64,000 bases of DNA. Origin: Seminavis robusta (lineage: Eukaryota > Bacillariophyta > Bacillariophyceae > Naviculales > Naviculaceae). The stretch spans positions 62,001 to 126,000 of the forward strand of contig CAICTM010000033.1 of the NCBI GenBank assembly GCA_903772945.1, in the 5' to 3' direction. The position numbers and the translations under genes were made by a program. Numbering within the stretch: the stretch's first letter is position 1; each line of letters starts with the position of its first letter. The notes below the pieces were generated by a model that saw only the letters and a program-made list of their open reading frames with translations, had not been told where the DNA came from and did no database searches. Of the stretch, positions 21,394-32,589 are shown piece after piece.

Positions 21394-21960
21394 ATGAAGG
21401 GCGCGCTATTGTGTTTCCTTGTTGGCCTGATGAGCCTTTTGCCATCTTCGCTGTGTTTTTCTAGTGGTGATTCCCGAAGGATCTTTCTACAGAAATCAGT
21501 GTCTGTCTTGACAGGAGCTGCTATTGGTACCGTGGCTAGCGTAAGCAACACACCAGCAGCTCTTGCAGCCCCTGAAATCTTCAACACTCCCGGCGGCCTC
21601 AAGTACGCGATTACCAAGCAACCAAAGGACTTGAAAAAAGCCATTGTTCCCGCCAAAGGCGACATTGTAGCTATCGAGTACACCGGCTACTTGACCAGTG
21701 GACAAATCTTTGATGCCACGCATGCCGAGGGAAAGGGCAATGCACTCACATTCCAACTAGGAACCAGCGTAGTGGTGGACGGATTGAATGAAATCATTGG
21801 CTATATGGGAGTGGGACAAAAGGTTCAGGTCATTGTTCCTCCACAACTAGCTTTTGGTGACAAGGGATTGTGTCTAGAAGGTGGAGAATGCCTCATCAAA
21901 CCAGGACAGACACTTGTCTATGATGTCTTTCTCAAAAAGACGGCTGTGCCTCCTCCATAA
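21394..21960 (+). CDS. FKBP-type peptidyl-prolyl isomerase, thylakoid lumen
   Basis: A 188-aa single-exon protein with a layered leader. An ER signal peptide (ALLCFLVGLMSLLPSSLC) comes first, then a Phe-led transit peptide (FSSGDSRR). That is the pattern of plastid proteins in algae with secondary plastids. A second hydrophobic signal after a twin Arg follows (RRIFLQKSVSVLTGAAIG...LAA), typical of Tat import into the thylakoid lumen. The mature part is one FKBP domain: IVAIEYTGYLTSGQIFDAT, TFQLGTSVVVDGLNEIIGYMGVGQ and VPPQLAFGDKG. A Cys pair (CLEGGEC) near the end may form a disulfide. FKBPs of the lumen assist folding of photosynthetic complexes. The family and location are well supported; the exact partner is not. 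Confidence 0.93.
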   Translation: MKGALLCFLVGLMSLLPSSLCFSSGDSRRIFLQKSVSVLTGAAIGTVASVSNTPAALAAPEIFNTPGGLKYAITKQPKDLKKAIVPAKGDIVAIEYTGYLTSGQIFDATHAEGKGNALTFQLGTSVVVDGLNEIIGYMGVGQKVQVIVPPQLAFGDKGLCLEGGECLIKPGQTLVYDVFLKKTAVPPP

Positions 21961-22100
21961 GAAGCTACCAAACACTAGCTAGTATAATCTACAAATGCAA
22001 CAAATACACACAAGTGAAAAAGGTAGCTCTTCATTTTAATAATAATTAGGACACCTAGCTATATTTACCGGTGGGAGCAATCTCTGGCAAGTTAGTTAGA

Positions 22101-22571
22101 TCAGATCCCCCAAACTCCCGTCAACAACAAAACTATCGCAACCGCAACGTATGCGCCAAGTGCCGCCGCAGGCACAATCGCCACCCACAAAGTCAAGTGA
22201 GTGGTGATACGGAGACACTGGTTGCAGCGACTATCTTTAGTATGGTGGTCGTCGCCACTCATGGTTGCTGGTGCATGTACGGGGATGATGATGATGCCGG
22301 TTGGGGGCGGTGCTATTGGAACCGTAATTGGGCTGACAGGAACGACAGGAATGGCCTCTGGAAGGGACGCGTCCTGTTCATGCTGCTCAATGTGTCGTGC
22401 GTATTGAGCGTCTCGTTCTTCTTGTTGGAGCTGATGTGCTAATGCCGCGTCGTGCTCCACGTCGCCCTGATATGGCTGGTGGTTTTTTTGTGCCTGTTGC
22501 TGGTGTTGTGCTTCGTCATCCAAGCTTGCCACAACTGAGGACCAAAGGTTCTGGATCGAAGATGCTGCCAT
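22101..22571 (-). CDS. small C-terminally membrane-anchored protein
   Basis: A 156-aa protein. The N-terminal half is hydrophilic and helical, with Gln/Glu-rich heptad-like sequence (DAALAHQLQQEERDAQYARHIEQHE) that resembles ubiquitin-interacting or coiled-coil motifs. A Pro/Val/Ile-rich segment follows (IPVVPVSPITVPIAPPPTG), then SRCNQCL with a Cys pair. A C-terminal TM region (LWVAIVPAAALGAYVAVAIVLLLTG) ends the protein, as in tail-anchored proteins. The family is not recognised. It is convergent with the FKBP gene on its left and lies downstream of the histidine kinase on the same strand. Confidence 0.6.
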   Translation of the reverse strand: MAASSIQNLWSSVVASLDDEAQHQQQAQKNHQPYQGDVEHDAALAHQLQQEERDAQYARHIEQHEQDASLPEAIPVVPVSPITVPIAPPPTGIIIIPVHAPATMSGDDHHTKDSRCNQCLRITTHLTLWVAIVPAAALGAYVAVAIVLLLTGVWGI

Positions 22572-23157
22572 GTTTTAAAAAAGCGAGGGGGTCGTCAATC
22601 GCTCGATTGAGTCTTTTAGTCAATTTGCTCTCTTGATTCTTTCTATTAGACCATGTTTCCTCAATGATTTGTTTGTGTGAGCTCCAGATCAATGGTCTCC
22701 AATTGGGAAAGATGCCAGTCGACCCACAAGCCATTGGAGTGTCAGTCCTTCCTGCCAGACGTGGTTGTGACTCCCGCACCCTCTCGCGATCGCTCAATGG
22801 CCATGGGCTGAAAAGGATGGCCAAGGTGCAATCGGTGACTTCGCCTCACAGAAATGCAGCTTCGGTGTAATACGGCATGGCATGGGCCGAAGGGTGCACC
22901 GCAAACGGCACGAAGCTGTCCGCTTCCGACCTGATCCATTGCAGGAGGGCAAAGCCACCTAAGGGGGGAAGTTCGACACTTGGTACCATTGGGAGCTCGA
23001 TGAATGACGAGCGGAGCGGTATACCCGTATGCACATTCAGAGACTATAGCCACGTTTCGGTTATGAATCCATGCACTTGCTTTTTAGCTATAGCTGTCCC
23101 TAAAATGTTCCCTTCAACGAATCTGTAATGAAACCGTATTGCATCAATGGAAACATT
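22572..23157. other. intergenic region, no gene seen
   Basis: These 586 bp between two minus-strand genes hold only short unsupported frames. Confidence 0.35.
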
Positions 23158-26100
23158 CTATTGAACTGGAGCTACCGGTAGTGCAGATGCATTGTTGTCG
23201 GGTGGCTTTGGTTTCTCGTCTGCAGATTGTCCAAGATAGCGTTCACATTTAGAATGCAGGGTTGGGCGCATCAATGGCTTGGTAGCAAACTCAGTGGCGC
23301 CAGCATCCATTGCTCGTCGTTCCTCGTCTTCCATGGCACTGGCTGTAAGAGCAATAATTGGAATATCCAGCAGCTTCAGCTCTGAACGAATGCTTCCAAT
23401 GGCTTCAAACCCATTCATCACAGGCATGCATAGGTCCATGATGACCATACCAAATCGTGGAGCAGAAGGATCACCCGTGACATTTTGAGAACGAGACATG
23501 ATCTCGACGGCCTGCTTGCCATGCTCGGCATCCTGATACTCTAAATGGAAGAAACTCAGCATCTTCCCAATGAGCTTTCGGTTGATCTGGGGGGAGAGAC
23601 CAAAGAAGGAAAAGTTAGAGAATGGCAATTGGTAAACGTTTGAATCATGATCCGAGCCGATGACTTACTCCGTTGTCATCAACCACGAGCACCATTTTCG
23701 ATTTACTGGGGAAGGAGAACTTGGACAGCTTGCCGTTCGGTGTAGAGGTTCCCACATTAATAGGTGCTGCTGTCTTGGCTGGTGCAGCTGGAGGAACGTG
23801 GAACATAGGCTTGAGCTGCCTAGCGTGAGCTTGTACCGTTGGCGGAGAGGAAATTGTATCTATCGGTTTCCGTGAGATGACGAGGCCATTCAGGGGTGGC
23901 TCTGTCGGTCGCACTGACTGCTGGGGATCATCACCGCCCTTCTCGTCTCCAACATTGCTACCATCAACATGATCTGGTCTAACTATCGTAGGGCGGGGAA
24001 CACTGCTACCATCAACATGATCTGGTCTAACTATCGTAGGGCAGGGAGCAGCCAGTTTTCGAGCCCGTGGTGCTTGGACAGATGGTGACAATGGCGGCAG
24101 GGGCGTGTTGGGAGATTCTGGCTTTGCATGACCTTGGATCATTCCGAAGAGAGGCAGTTGCTTTGTTTCATTCAACGTTGGATGGTTGCTCGTTTCAATG
24201 GAGGTCGAAGTAGAAGCGGAACCAGCTGGGAACAAAGGAGTCGATCGTTCATCAATGTTGGTGTCGCCCTCTCCAGTAGTATGCTCCGCTGAGAGTGCAT
24301 GTTGTGGTGTCATTTTTGGAAGCCTAAATAGCGGTGATGGCAACAAAGCTCCTGGCTGTGTTGAATTGCCGGAAGCAAGGTCGACTTCTGGGGGAGCTTC
24401 ATCAGGTAAGATGAGACTGGCTGCTGGATGTTGAGCTGAGAGGTGTGTGAGTGGAGGCATGGGAGCCGCCAAGTCATCTTCCGCTTGACTGTCTGTGATA
24501 TCATCTTCTGTTGTGAAATGGTTGGATTCCCAACGAACCGGCATTGTCCCCGGACTATGATGATGTAAGAGTGCAAACTGCACAGGAGTCATGTGATGGT
24601 GAGAAGAGGTTGGATCCGGCGAGTGCCGACCCGTGTCGTCGTCGTCGTCGTAGGAATCTGGATGGATATGCTGGTGATGGCCACCACCTGGTACATGGTG
24701 GTGCATGGGCTGTTGCACAGAATGTATGGGATGGTGGAACAATGGATGCTCGTAATGAAGTCCTTCATTGGAATGGTGAGGATGAAATTGCGGGCCAAAG
24801 TTGTTGTGAGGCTCCTGTTGGTGAAATTGTGCATTGAAGTGAATTTGGTGCCCATGATGGTGCCCATGGTAGTGCCCGTGTTGGTAGTACCGGTAGGATT
24901 GGTGTTGGTCATAGTGGTTGTTGTATGCCGCATTCCTGGTAATCGGAGTGGCGGCATCATCTCTTTCATGAGGTAGCAGCACACCCATTCGGACTGATTG
25001 ACCAGGGTGATGACCGCTCGCTGTGTTTTGCACTTGAGGCGTGGCGGCATCATCCCGTTCCGGTGGCAGCATGCCCAAGCGTACGGCCTGTCCTCGAGGG
25101 CTACTGGAAGGACTATGTGGATAGCCGTTGCTGTTGTTGGTGTTTCGTACTTGAGGCGTGGCGGCATCATCTCTCTCGGGAGGCAACATTCCTTGGCTAA
25201 ACCTGACGGCGCCACTTCCGACACTCGAATCAAGATCGCCGGTGTTGTTTTGACTACTGTTATTGAGTGACACTCGTCGAATTGTGTTCGCCAAAGCTGA
25301 ATGAGAAGTAAGGGGGGTGACTTGGTCCGTGCTTTCATCCATGTACTCAAGATCGATGTCCTCTGGCAGCTTTGCAAAGGAAGCATAGGATCCTCTTCTG
25401 GATGTTGGTTCTAGGACGATTTGTCCGGGTGGCTGTTGGTTTTCAATGTCACTTTGCATTGCCACTTGCTGCTGCTGCTGTTGTTGTTGCTGCTGTTGCT
25501 GCTCCTGTCTTACCCGCTTAGGGATGGCAATGGGCAAGTGTACGTTAAACTTGGATCCCATTCCCACGACAGAAGAGACCTTGACGGTTCCTCCAAGCAT
25601 TTCGAGCAAGTTATGAATAATCGACAAGCCAAGACCTGGGAGACACGTAAAGGCAATCTGTGAGTGGCATGCCGCCACCATCATTGTGTCGCAGTGAATG
25701 CATTGCATGTCTGCACTTACCTGTCCCTCCATGACGTCTAAAGTCAGAGAGCTTGGATTGTGTGTATGGTTGAAAGATACGCCCCAGATGGCCTTCTTCA
25801 ATTCCAATTCCAGTATCTTCTACTGTGAGTATGAGGGTCATTTGGTCGAAGTCAGGATCTTCTTCGTGTTCCTGCTCGTGTTCCTCCTCTTGTTTTTGAT
25901 TGCCGTCCTGGTGACTTTCGTCAATGGCACTCAAGTGTTTGGAAGAGAATGACGCAAAGGACGTTGAATCAAAGAAGAGTCCCCTCTTTTTCTTTTTCTT
26001 CTTGTCTTTCGTCGTAGGTTGCTGTTGTTTGCTGTGGTCCTTGATGTGGTTTCGCAACATGGAAAGCGAAAAGTTCTCGGTGGAATGGAGGCCTTGAATG

Positions 26101-27155
26101 ACGACGGGATCTCCAATCGAAGCATTGGGAGTGACAGTGGTCGATGTCACCGCGGTGGCATCTTCCTTCTCATTGCTGCAGTCTGCCTCCTTTGCGTTAC
26201 TAGTAGTAGCATCGTTCGTCGTAACTTGCTGCTGTTTTTGAGAGTTTTCTCGGGGCACCACTTGCACGGTGAGCGTAATGGAGCCCCGTTCCGTGAACTT
26301 TTTGCTATTGGAGAGCAAGTTGGAAGCAATCTGAAGGAGCCTTACAGAATCAGTCTTGGCGAGCCTTGGGACAGTGTCATCCATGCGAAAGATGAATTGT
26401 ACTGCAGCATCCTTCTTCTTTTTGGAGCCCATGACCTGACGACTCATACTGGACGCCATGTTTTGAAAGAACTCCCGCAACGGGAACTCGTGTAACTCGA
26501 GCTCCATTTTGCCCGACTCGATTTTACTTAGGTCGAGGACATCATTGACCAATCTTAGCATGAGTTTTGCGGACTGGTTAATGGCCGATATGGATTCTTG
26601 TAGGTCCGGGTCGCTTCGAGGCGTGATAGTGTCTTGGGCAAACTCAATGTTGCTGGTAATGGCAAAGAGGGGGTTTCTGATTTCGTGGCACAAAAAGCTC
26701 ATGAATGTAAAGAGCTTGCGCTTGCTGATGGCCATTTCTTCGTTCAACTTGACCAGATCTTCAGCGGCTTGTTGGCAGCCGTCGTCTTTCAAGGAACTGT
26801 TGGAAAAGAGCTTTTGGTCGCAGCGCAGGAGGAGCACGGGAATCCAAAGAGCCGTCACGAGACACACAACGAACAAAATCACAGAAACCACGGTAAACCC
26901 TGCCCCCTCTTCCTCTGCCCCAAATCTCACGAGATGCAGGATCCCGCTGAATAGCCATTGCAAGTTGCACAGCAAACACAATCCCAGCACTGGACCAGGA
27001 ATGCTCTTTACACTACATGTACTGGTCGCACAACTACTAGTAGATTCATCATTGGCAGCAATCGCTTGCTTTCTGTAGAGGCTCCCCAAAGACGCTGCCA
27101 CACTCGCGGGAATGCCAAGGTGGGCAATTCCCAGCAGCAGATCCATTGTGCTCAT
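23158..27155 (-). CDS. membrane hybrid histidine kinase with response-regulator domain
   Basis: Three exons on the minus strand (27155-25721, 25635-23669, 23586-23158) join to about 1276 aa. The N-terminus has three or four TM helices (residues about 5-110). The H box is FMSFLCHEIRNPLFAI, phospho-His about 157. The N box is LQIASNLLSNSKKF, the G1 box is VEDTGIGIEEG, and the G2 box GGTGLGLSIIHNLL is rebuilt across intron 1. A low-complexity linker of about 550 residues follows, with poly-Gln, His-rich tracts, three LPPERDDAATP-like repeats and a duplicated PTIVRPDHVDGS unit. The receiver domain starts LVVDDNG and continues across intron 2 as INRKLIGKML. It has phospho-Asp in VIMDLCMPVMNGFEA, then LTASAM and the Lys in TKPL. 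No sensory PAS domain is seen. It is probably a complete membrane phosphorelay sensor. The first ATG is at 27155; the frame opens further only from TTG. Confidence 0.92.
23958..24053 (-). repeat. coding tandem repeat, 48-bp unit x2
   Basis: Two near-identical 48-bp units (starting 23958 and 24006) encode PTIVRPDHVDGS-type repeats of 16 residues in the kinase linker. High identity shows a recent duplication that kept the frame. Confidence 0.85.
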
Positions 27156-29088
27156 CTTGCCTTGTCTTGCCTTGTCTTGTCTTGGTTTGACCTGATCTGA
27201 TCTATCGCTTGTGGCCAATTGTTGTAGTGAAGGCGATGGTGATAGTGATGGATGCCTGAGATGAGATGGGTTCAAGCAATTTTGTGGTCTCTTTGCAATC
27301 TACTGTTGTGTGCGTACTAGCTAGTAGTAGTCTATTAATAATCGGGTCGTTATTGGTTTTGTGAGCTGAGCGACACGAAGGAACCGTGACAAAAAAATTG
27401 ATGGCAAGCGGCAAGCCGGAAACGCTGGGATCTTTCAGAGAACCTTCTGCGGTGCTTTTACTGTTCATGCAATGTTCATTGAGTGCTCCATTTTCAAAGC
27501 AAAAGAAATAGCTGGAGAATAGCTTTAATTCCTGATACACCTCGTCTCCACTGGTTTGCGACTGAGTTGCCACAATACGAACGCTCTTTTAATGCCTTGA
27601 GCTTGCCTTGCTAGCTAGCTACAGTACTCGAGTACTCGTGCTGAGGACAGACTCGAGTACTCGTAATAGCACGGAGATGCTATGCTACTCTGCCAGTCTC
27701 TTTTAAAAAAGTATGATAGTACTGGAGCTGTTCTGGTGTGGAGTTTTCAGCATACAGTTTGAGTAGGAGTACTCCTACCGGTAGCTATTTTAATAAAATA
27801 GTAAGAATAGCCGCTGTAAGAATCAGTAGTCATACTTTGAGTAGACTAATGCTACCCGGCCTGTGTAGATCGGACACTTACTTACTTTGGTATTTGGTAA
27901 TTTAGCTCAGCTGTTTCAAAGAATTAAAATTTAGCACGACAGACGTGTGCTGTTGTTCATTTCTCCGACCATCTATCTTTAATTTACCAATAGATGGACA
28001 CTCAGTGGACCTTCTGGGTTCTGTCCTGCAGTCACCAGTCAACACCGCTGAGAGTGTCCTGTGCAGACTCCTGTGATAAGATTGTAATAAAACTGTTCTA
28101 CTAGCTAGCCAGGTACCGGTAGCTACCTGGCTGGACTATCAGTACAGTAAACGTATTTATTTCTCAGGATCGGAGAACCACCATTGCCACCAATCGCAGA
28201 CGCCAGATGCAAGCCCGCTCATGGTACTAGTAACGGTACTAATAGCTATTCCGGTTAGCTAGATCTACATGTAGTATAGCTAGCATGTTCAGCAGCTTTC
28301 AGCTTATGGTCATTGTACCAGATCCAGCCAGGAGCTTCTGAAAGCTGGCTCTTCGAGGGTATTTTATACGACCGGAGCTACCAGTACTGGAGCAACGGCA
28401 TTACGTGTTCGAGCGCAGTGGAACCACTATTAATTTTGTCTATTCTAGCTGCTGAGTGCTCTAATAGTAGGCTAGTAGGCTAGCTAGTAGGCGTCAACCC
28501 ATGGTGGAACAACGGAGCAGTCTGCATTGCACCAGTATTCGGTATGATGGTATGATAGTTTGCTTTGTCCAAAAAAATTTAATGGACTTTCTTGGGCGGA
28601 AGCAAGGATGAGATGCACCTGTATCGGAGGGTCTAACACGGTACAGTACGACTGTACTCGTAGTCCTGGCGGCATCGATCGAAAAAGCACACCTTCACCC
28701 CCTCCGACCTTCTCTTGCACTGGTTTGGTTTTTGTTGTTTTGCTTTTCGTCTGGTAGCTAGCAGAGTTGCTGGGGCGTTGGGTTCATGTACATGTACAAG
28801 ATCTAGAAGCAAGTCAGAAGGCAGAAGAGTTAGGAGTACATGTATCTTACATCGCCTCGCATGCTTCTTTCGAGGTTCGGTTCTCATGTGTCATTGGTTT
28901 GGTTGGTTTGCTGAAGTGAATGCATGATTCTGATGGTTTTTGGGGATCTCAAGTGTCATCGTTGCTTTCAACTTCTTGCTGGCTTGCTAGCTAGAGCTGC
29001 TACACTCACATAAAAGAAAAGAGAGAGAGAGAGAGTTTGAAAGGAAAGAGAGAACTAAGTAGTATCAGTAATATCAGTATCATCAACC
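27156..29088. other. gene-poor region between divergent genes
   Basis: These 1.9 kb lack a supported gene. Pentamer runs (CTTGC/CTTGT, 27159-27185) sit just upstream of the kinase start. A direct repeat of ACTCGAGTACTCGT lies near 27627 and 27651. AGCCAGGTA/TACCTGGCT arms (28107-28132) form a hairpin. CTAGCTAG recurs near 27606, 28479 and 28989, and a GA run at 29021-29034 precedes the next gene. Confidence 0.35.
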
Positions 29089-29589
29089 ATGTGGAGTTTG
29101 AATCCAGCGTTCTACCTGCAACATGCGTGGGCCAAAACGAATTCCGGTTGGGGCAAGATGTCCTTGGTTCTGTTCTATTTGTTCATTTGGCTTGGAATTC
29201 TGAAATGCCTCTACGGTCTGTTCGATCCCACCATGATGGGACGCTTGACTTGCTTTATGAAATACACCAACAGTAACGACGACATTTTCTTTTTCATGAT
29301 GGCGCGTGGATGCTTTCTGTACGGGTTGGCCTTTTTGGTTTACGCAGACAAGGGAGGCTTGCATTCCTGGAATGTGGGCTTTGTCACAGTAGTGGTGCTC
29401 CTTTGGATTTGGATAGCCGAATGCACCTTTAGCAAAATGGACAAAGCCCTCTACGACGAGTGCGTTGGAGGAATGGGCAACTGGGTTTGGGTGTCCATTG
29501 CTTGGGTACTCTTGACTTTTATTGGTATTGTGGTGGACGAGAAAAAGGCTGATAATGGGACTGAAGCAGAGCGAAGCAATCTTGTGTGA
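29089..29589 (+). CDS. four-TM small membrane protein, unknown
   Basis: A 166-aa single-exon protein with four predicted TM helices: MSLVLFYLFIWLGILKCLYGL (about 24-44), a segment around FFFMMARGCFLYGLAFLVYA (about 67-86), VGFVTVVVLLWIWIA (about 96-110) and VWVSIAWVLLTFIGIVV (about 132-148). The loops are short and contain DPTMMGR and ECTFSKMDKALYDECVGG. The C-terminus is charged and probably cytosolic. No known family motif is recognised. The clean start, hydrophobic periodicity and codon texture support a real gene. A GAATT microsatellite follows its stop at about 29625-29660. Confidence 0.72.
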   Translation: MWSLNPAFYLQHAWAKTNSGWGKMSLVLFYLFIWLGILKCLYGLFDPTMMGRLTCFMKYTNSNDDIFFFMMARGCFLYGLAFLVYADKGGLHSWNVGFVTVVVLLWIWIAECTFSKMDKALYDECVGGMGNWVWVSIAWVLLTFIGIVVDEKKADNGTEAERSNLV

Positions 29590-30274
29590 AGCTACCTGTA
29601 CCAAACCTGATACCTGTGAGCTGAGGAATTGAATTGAATTGAATTGAAGCAATTGAATTGAGTGTGTTGTAATGTAGGTACTGAGTAAATGAATGATGAA
29701 TGATTATCTATTTGATAATAACTGTGATATCGCACAAACCACAGTTCTTCACAAAATGCATGAAGACGGTGTACGTGCAGCAGAGAGTGGCTCTCTTCTC
29801 CGTCAACTCTTTCTCTCATTACCTACAAGTATCCGCTAGCTAGCTAGTGTCCATGAATTAATTCACCTATCAGCTAAGACCTTGTGTATCACCTGTGAAC
29901 TCAACACTGAGCTGCTAGCTATAGCTACAGGTATCATACTGTACCGAAGCTATCTCGCCCAGGAATGAAGAATCCCCACAAGAACTCATCTGGGATACAC
30001 CTTCATGACAGACACCAGAAGAATCTCGCCGTATCGCTTACAGCTTGGCTGGGATATGTTTCACGTTCAGGAATTCTCTCAAAGTATCCACGAATGATAG
30101 TGACGTCACTGCAAGACAAGCTCAAGGATCTTCTACCCTGACCGAATTCTTTGGGCGACCCATTTCGATCTGAGCTATGTTCTCACAATCTTTCTTTGGT
30201 ATCCAAGAGAAGAGCCAAGTTGATCAAGGGTATCCAGGTACCGTACTGTACTAGCTATCTAGTAAATAATAACA
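29590..30274. other. intergenic region with GAATT microsatellite
   Basis: A run of GAATT pentamers lies at about 29625-29660, and CTAGCTAGCTAG near 29836. The rest is presumed promoter of the oxidase gene. No gene is seen. Confidence 0.4.
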
Positions 30275-32095
30275 ATGAGCCCTCGCGATGAGAGTCTGAA
30301 AGATGCTTTGACGGTTCATCTGAAGAGTCCTTCAAGTAGTTATCAGTCGGATCAGATTGATCTGCCGCGGGATCACTTTCAGACCGCCTTGAACAACGGC
30401 AGTGGCAGTAATGTCCGACCAACGAAAGAGAAACGAAAGCTTCGATATGCCTTCCGTTTGTTGCTGTTGGCCTTATTCGTGCTGGCACTTGTTCTCTCCG
30501 TGTTTGGGTTTCCTCGAAATAAAGACCAGGGAAATCATGAGGTGAGCAATGACATTAGCAATGACAGCAGCAATGACATCATTCGTCAAGCCCTACTGGA
30601 GTTGAACCATTCGATGCAAGGCCGTGTGTGGATGCAAGACCTGGACGATCTCACTCTGTTTCAAGAAGCAGCTCGTGTTTGGCGCCAAGATCGAGGAATG
30701 CCTCAAGCGGTCGTGGAAGTTGCTACCGTGGAGGATGTGCAGCTCTCTGTTCCCGTCTTGGGGCATCTACAGAAGCAACATGGACTGCCCTTTCGCATTC
30801 GATCCGGGGGGCACAACAAGGCAGGATTCAGTACGGTGGACAAGGGCGTTGTCTTGTCTCTCAAACACATGAAGCAACGTTCCATTATTATTCAGGATGA
30901 GGATGAGGATGATGATGATGAGACTACTACTGCTCAAGGCATTGACGTTATGGCAACCATCCAACCAGGAGCCATTGTCGAAGATATCTTGGATACGTTT
31001 CTGCAAGGAAAGAAAAACCACTCAGACTATCAGTACACGGGTTATGCCGGAGCAGTTGGTCAATGTGGAAAAGTGGCCGAAGGTGGATGGGTCCTAGGTG
31101 GAGGAGTCGGTTTCATGGCACGTCTCCTGGGAATGGGCATTGACAATGTTCAAGAATTTCAAATTGTCCTGGCCAATGGAACACTGGTGGTTGCCAACCA
31201 AATGAAAACGAACCGTCACGCCGATTTATTTTGGGCGTTACGAGGAGCCGGAAGTGGCAATTTTGGTGTCGTGACATCCATGAAATACAAATTGCACAGT
31301 GGCGTTCCCGATGAACAGCTATTTCAGAAAATCATGATACCCAATGATGACAACCTTGGCGACTTTTTATACCAATTGGGAGCGTTGAACACGGACCCAG
31401 AATTCTTTGTCGTGGTGGGAGGTCGCGAAGGAAACATGACGGCAGCCTACATGTCGTGGTTCAGTACGGACAGCAGCTCCATAATGGAGTTTCCAACCGT
31501 GGGAAATCAACATTTTGAGACGCAGATAAAACCCATTCTACCACCGTCCGCCATTTTCCAAGACACATACCAGAGCTTTTTATGGACCGAATCGACACAC
31601 GAAATGTTTGATAAACCCGGATACTCCACGGGTGTTTGGGCGGCCCAGGCATGGCAAGGATTCCTCATGCCCGTCAACAATACACAAGACGTATGGCAAA
31701 CCATTACCAATATCATGGCAAAAGGGATGGAACTGGCACCCAATTTGGAACATCACATTGAATTATGGGGCGGAGCCATTTCCGATGTTCGTGCCAACGA
31801 AACGGCCTTTCCCTATCGTGATGCAGTCTACAATGTCGGTGTGTTGCTCGTCATTCTCGACTATGACGAGACGGCCCCGAAACGATTCCAAGAGCAAGTC
31901 GATAGTGTCAATGCCTGGTGGCCTCGAGTGGCCGAGTACTTGACCGGCTCATACCTCAACTATCCGATGAACAGTCTACGACCTGAAGAGTACCCGAATC
32001 TCTATTGGGGACATCATTTGGAACGGCTCGTCGAAATTAAGCGACGATACGACCCCGACAACATCTTTGCCTACGAACAAAGCGTTCCTTTGTAG
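30275..32095 (+). CDS. FAD-linked oxidase, berberine-bridge-enzyme type, membrane-anchored
   Basis: A 606-aa single-exon protein. A cytosolic N-terminus and one TM helix (about 58-79, AFRLLLLALFVLALVLSVFGF) place the enzyme in the secretory or extracellular space. The FAD_binding_4 domain spans about residues 140-345: QAVVEVATVEDVQLSV, FRIRSGGHNKAGFST, GQCGKVAEGGWVLGGGVGF and LFWALRGAGSGNFGVVTS. The His in SGGHN and the Cys in GQCGKV are at the positions that bind FAD covalently in BBE-type enzymes, so a bicovalent flavin is likely. The C-terminal BBE motif (YWGHHLERLVEIKRRYDPDNIFAYEQSVPL region) is present. Members oxidise alcohols, sugars or alkaloids; the substrate here is unknown. The 3' end is duplicated just downstream. 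Confidence 0.92.
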   Translation: MSPRDESLKDALTVHLKSPSSSYQSDQIDLPRDHFQTALNNGSGSNVRPTKEKRKLRYAFRLLLLALFVLALVLSVFGFPRNKDQGNHEVSNDISNDSSNDIIRQALLELNHSMQGRVWMQDLDDLTLFQEAARVWRQDRGMPQAVVEVATVEDVQLSVPVLGHLQKQHGLPFRIRSGGHNKAGFSTVDKGVVLSLKHMKQRSIIIQDEDEDDDDETTTAQGIDVMATIQPGAIVEDILDTFLQGKKNHSDYQYTGYAGAVGQCGKVAEGGWVLGGGVGFMARLLGMGIDNVQEFQIVLANGTLVVANQMKTNRHADLFWALRGAGSGNFGVVTSMKYKLHSGVPDEQLFQKIMIPNDDNLGDFLYQLGALNTDPEFFVVVGGREGNMTAAYMSWFSTDSSSIMEFPTVGNQHFETQIKPILPPSAIFQDTYQSFLWTESTHEMFDKPGYSTGVWAAQAWQGFLMPVNNTQDVWQTITNIMAKGMELAPNLEHHIELWGGAISDVRANETAFPYRDAVYNVGVLLVILDYDETAPKRFQEQVDSVNAWWPRVAEYLTGSYLNYPMNSLRPEEYPNLYWGHHLERLVEIKRRYDPDNIFAYEQSVPL

Positions 32096-32340
32096 GTATA
32101 TATATGTGTGCATGCAGTTCTCGTGGCTGGCCTTGCGAATCAATGATGCGTGGGAGCCCGGGTTCAACCCGGTTTTGTGAATACAGTTTTGAGTTAGCTT
32201 TTTAAAATTCTATTAGCAACAAATTTTTGTCGATTCGATTCATTCATACATCTGGTTGAACAAGCACGTTGCCTCTTCAGATCGTTGTGTACGGTTCGAC
32301 TTTGAGGGAACGATCGAGAAATTCGAACTAATCATAGACT
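32032..32340 (+). repeat. tandem duplication, left copy (includes oxidase 3' end)
   Basis: This copy begins GAAATTAAGCGACG inside the oxidase's last 21 codons. It continues through GTTCTCGTGGCTGGCCTTGCGA to GACTTTGAGGGAACGATCGAGAA. The right copy starts about 318 bp later. A GGTTCAACCC motif lies near 32161. Confidence 0.8.
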
Positions 32341-32349
32341 GTGCTCCGT

Positions 32350-32582
32350 GAAATCAAGCGACGCTACAACTTGGACAATATCTATCTTTGCCTACGAACA
32401 AAGCTTCCTTTGTATTATTAATAGGTGTGCGTGCAGTTCTCGTGGCTGGCCTTGCGACTTAAAATGATAATCGAATCAACGACGATGAGAGCCCGCGGGT
32501 TCAATCCGATTGTGACAATTATATTTGCACGGAGTGACTTTGAGGGAACGATCGAGAACTTCAAATTAGTATACAAGGAATC
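32350..32582 (+). pseudogene. right copy: 3'-end fragment of the oxidase gene
   Basis: GAAATCAAGCGACGCTACAA and CCTACGAACAAAGCTTCCTT match the last codons of the oxidase. The downstream flank (GTTCTCGTGGCTGGCCTTGCGA, GACTTTGAGGGAACGATCGAGAA) is also duplicated. The fragment has small indels that break the reading frame and has no upstream gene body, so it is a non-functional duplicate. A GGTTCAATCC B-box-like motif lies near 32500. Confidence 0.8.
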
Positions 32583-32589
32583 ATCAACA

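Noticed and set aside
32120-32175. Possible tRNA gene with GGTTCAACCC
   Set aside because: There is no acceptor stem, no A box with the needed A14 and no anticodon arm; only a B-box-like word remains.
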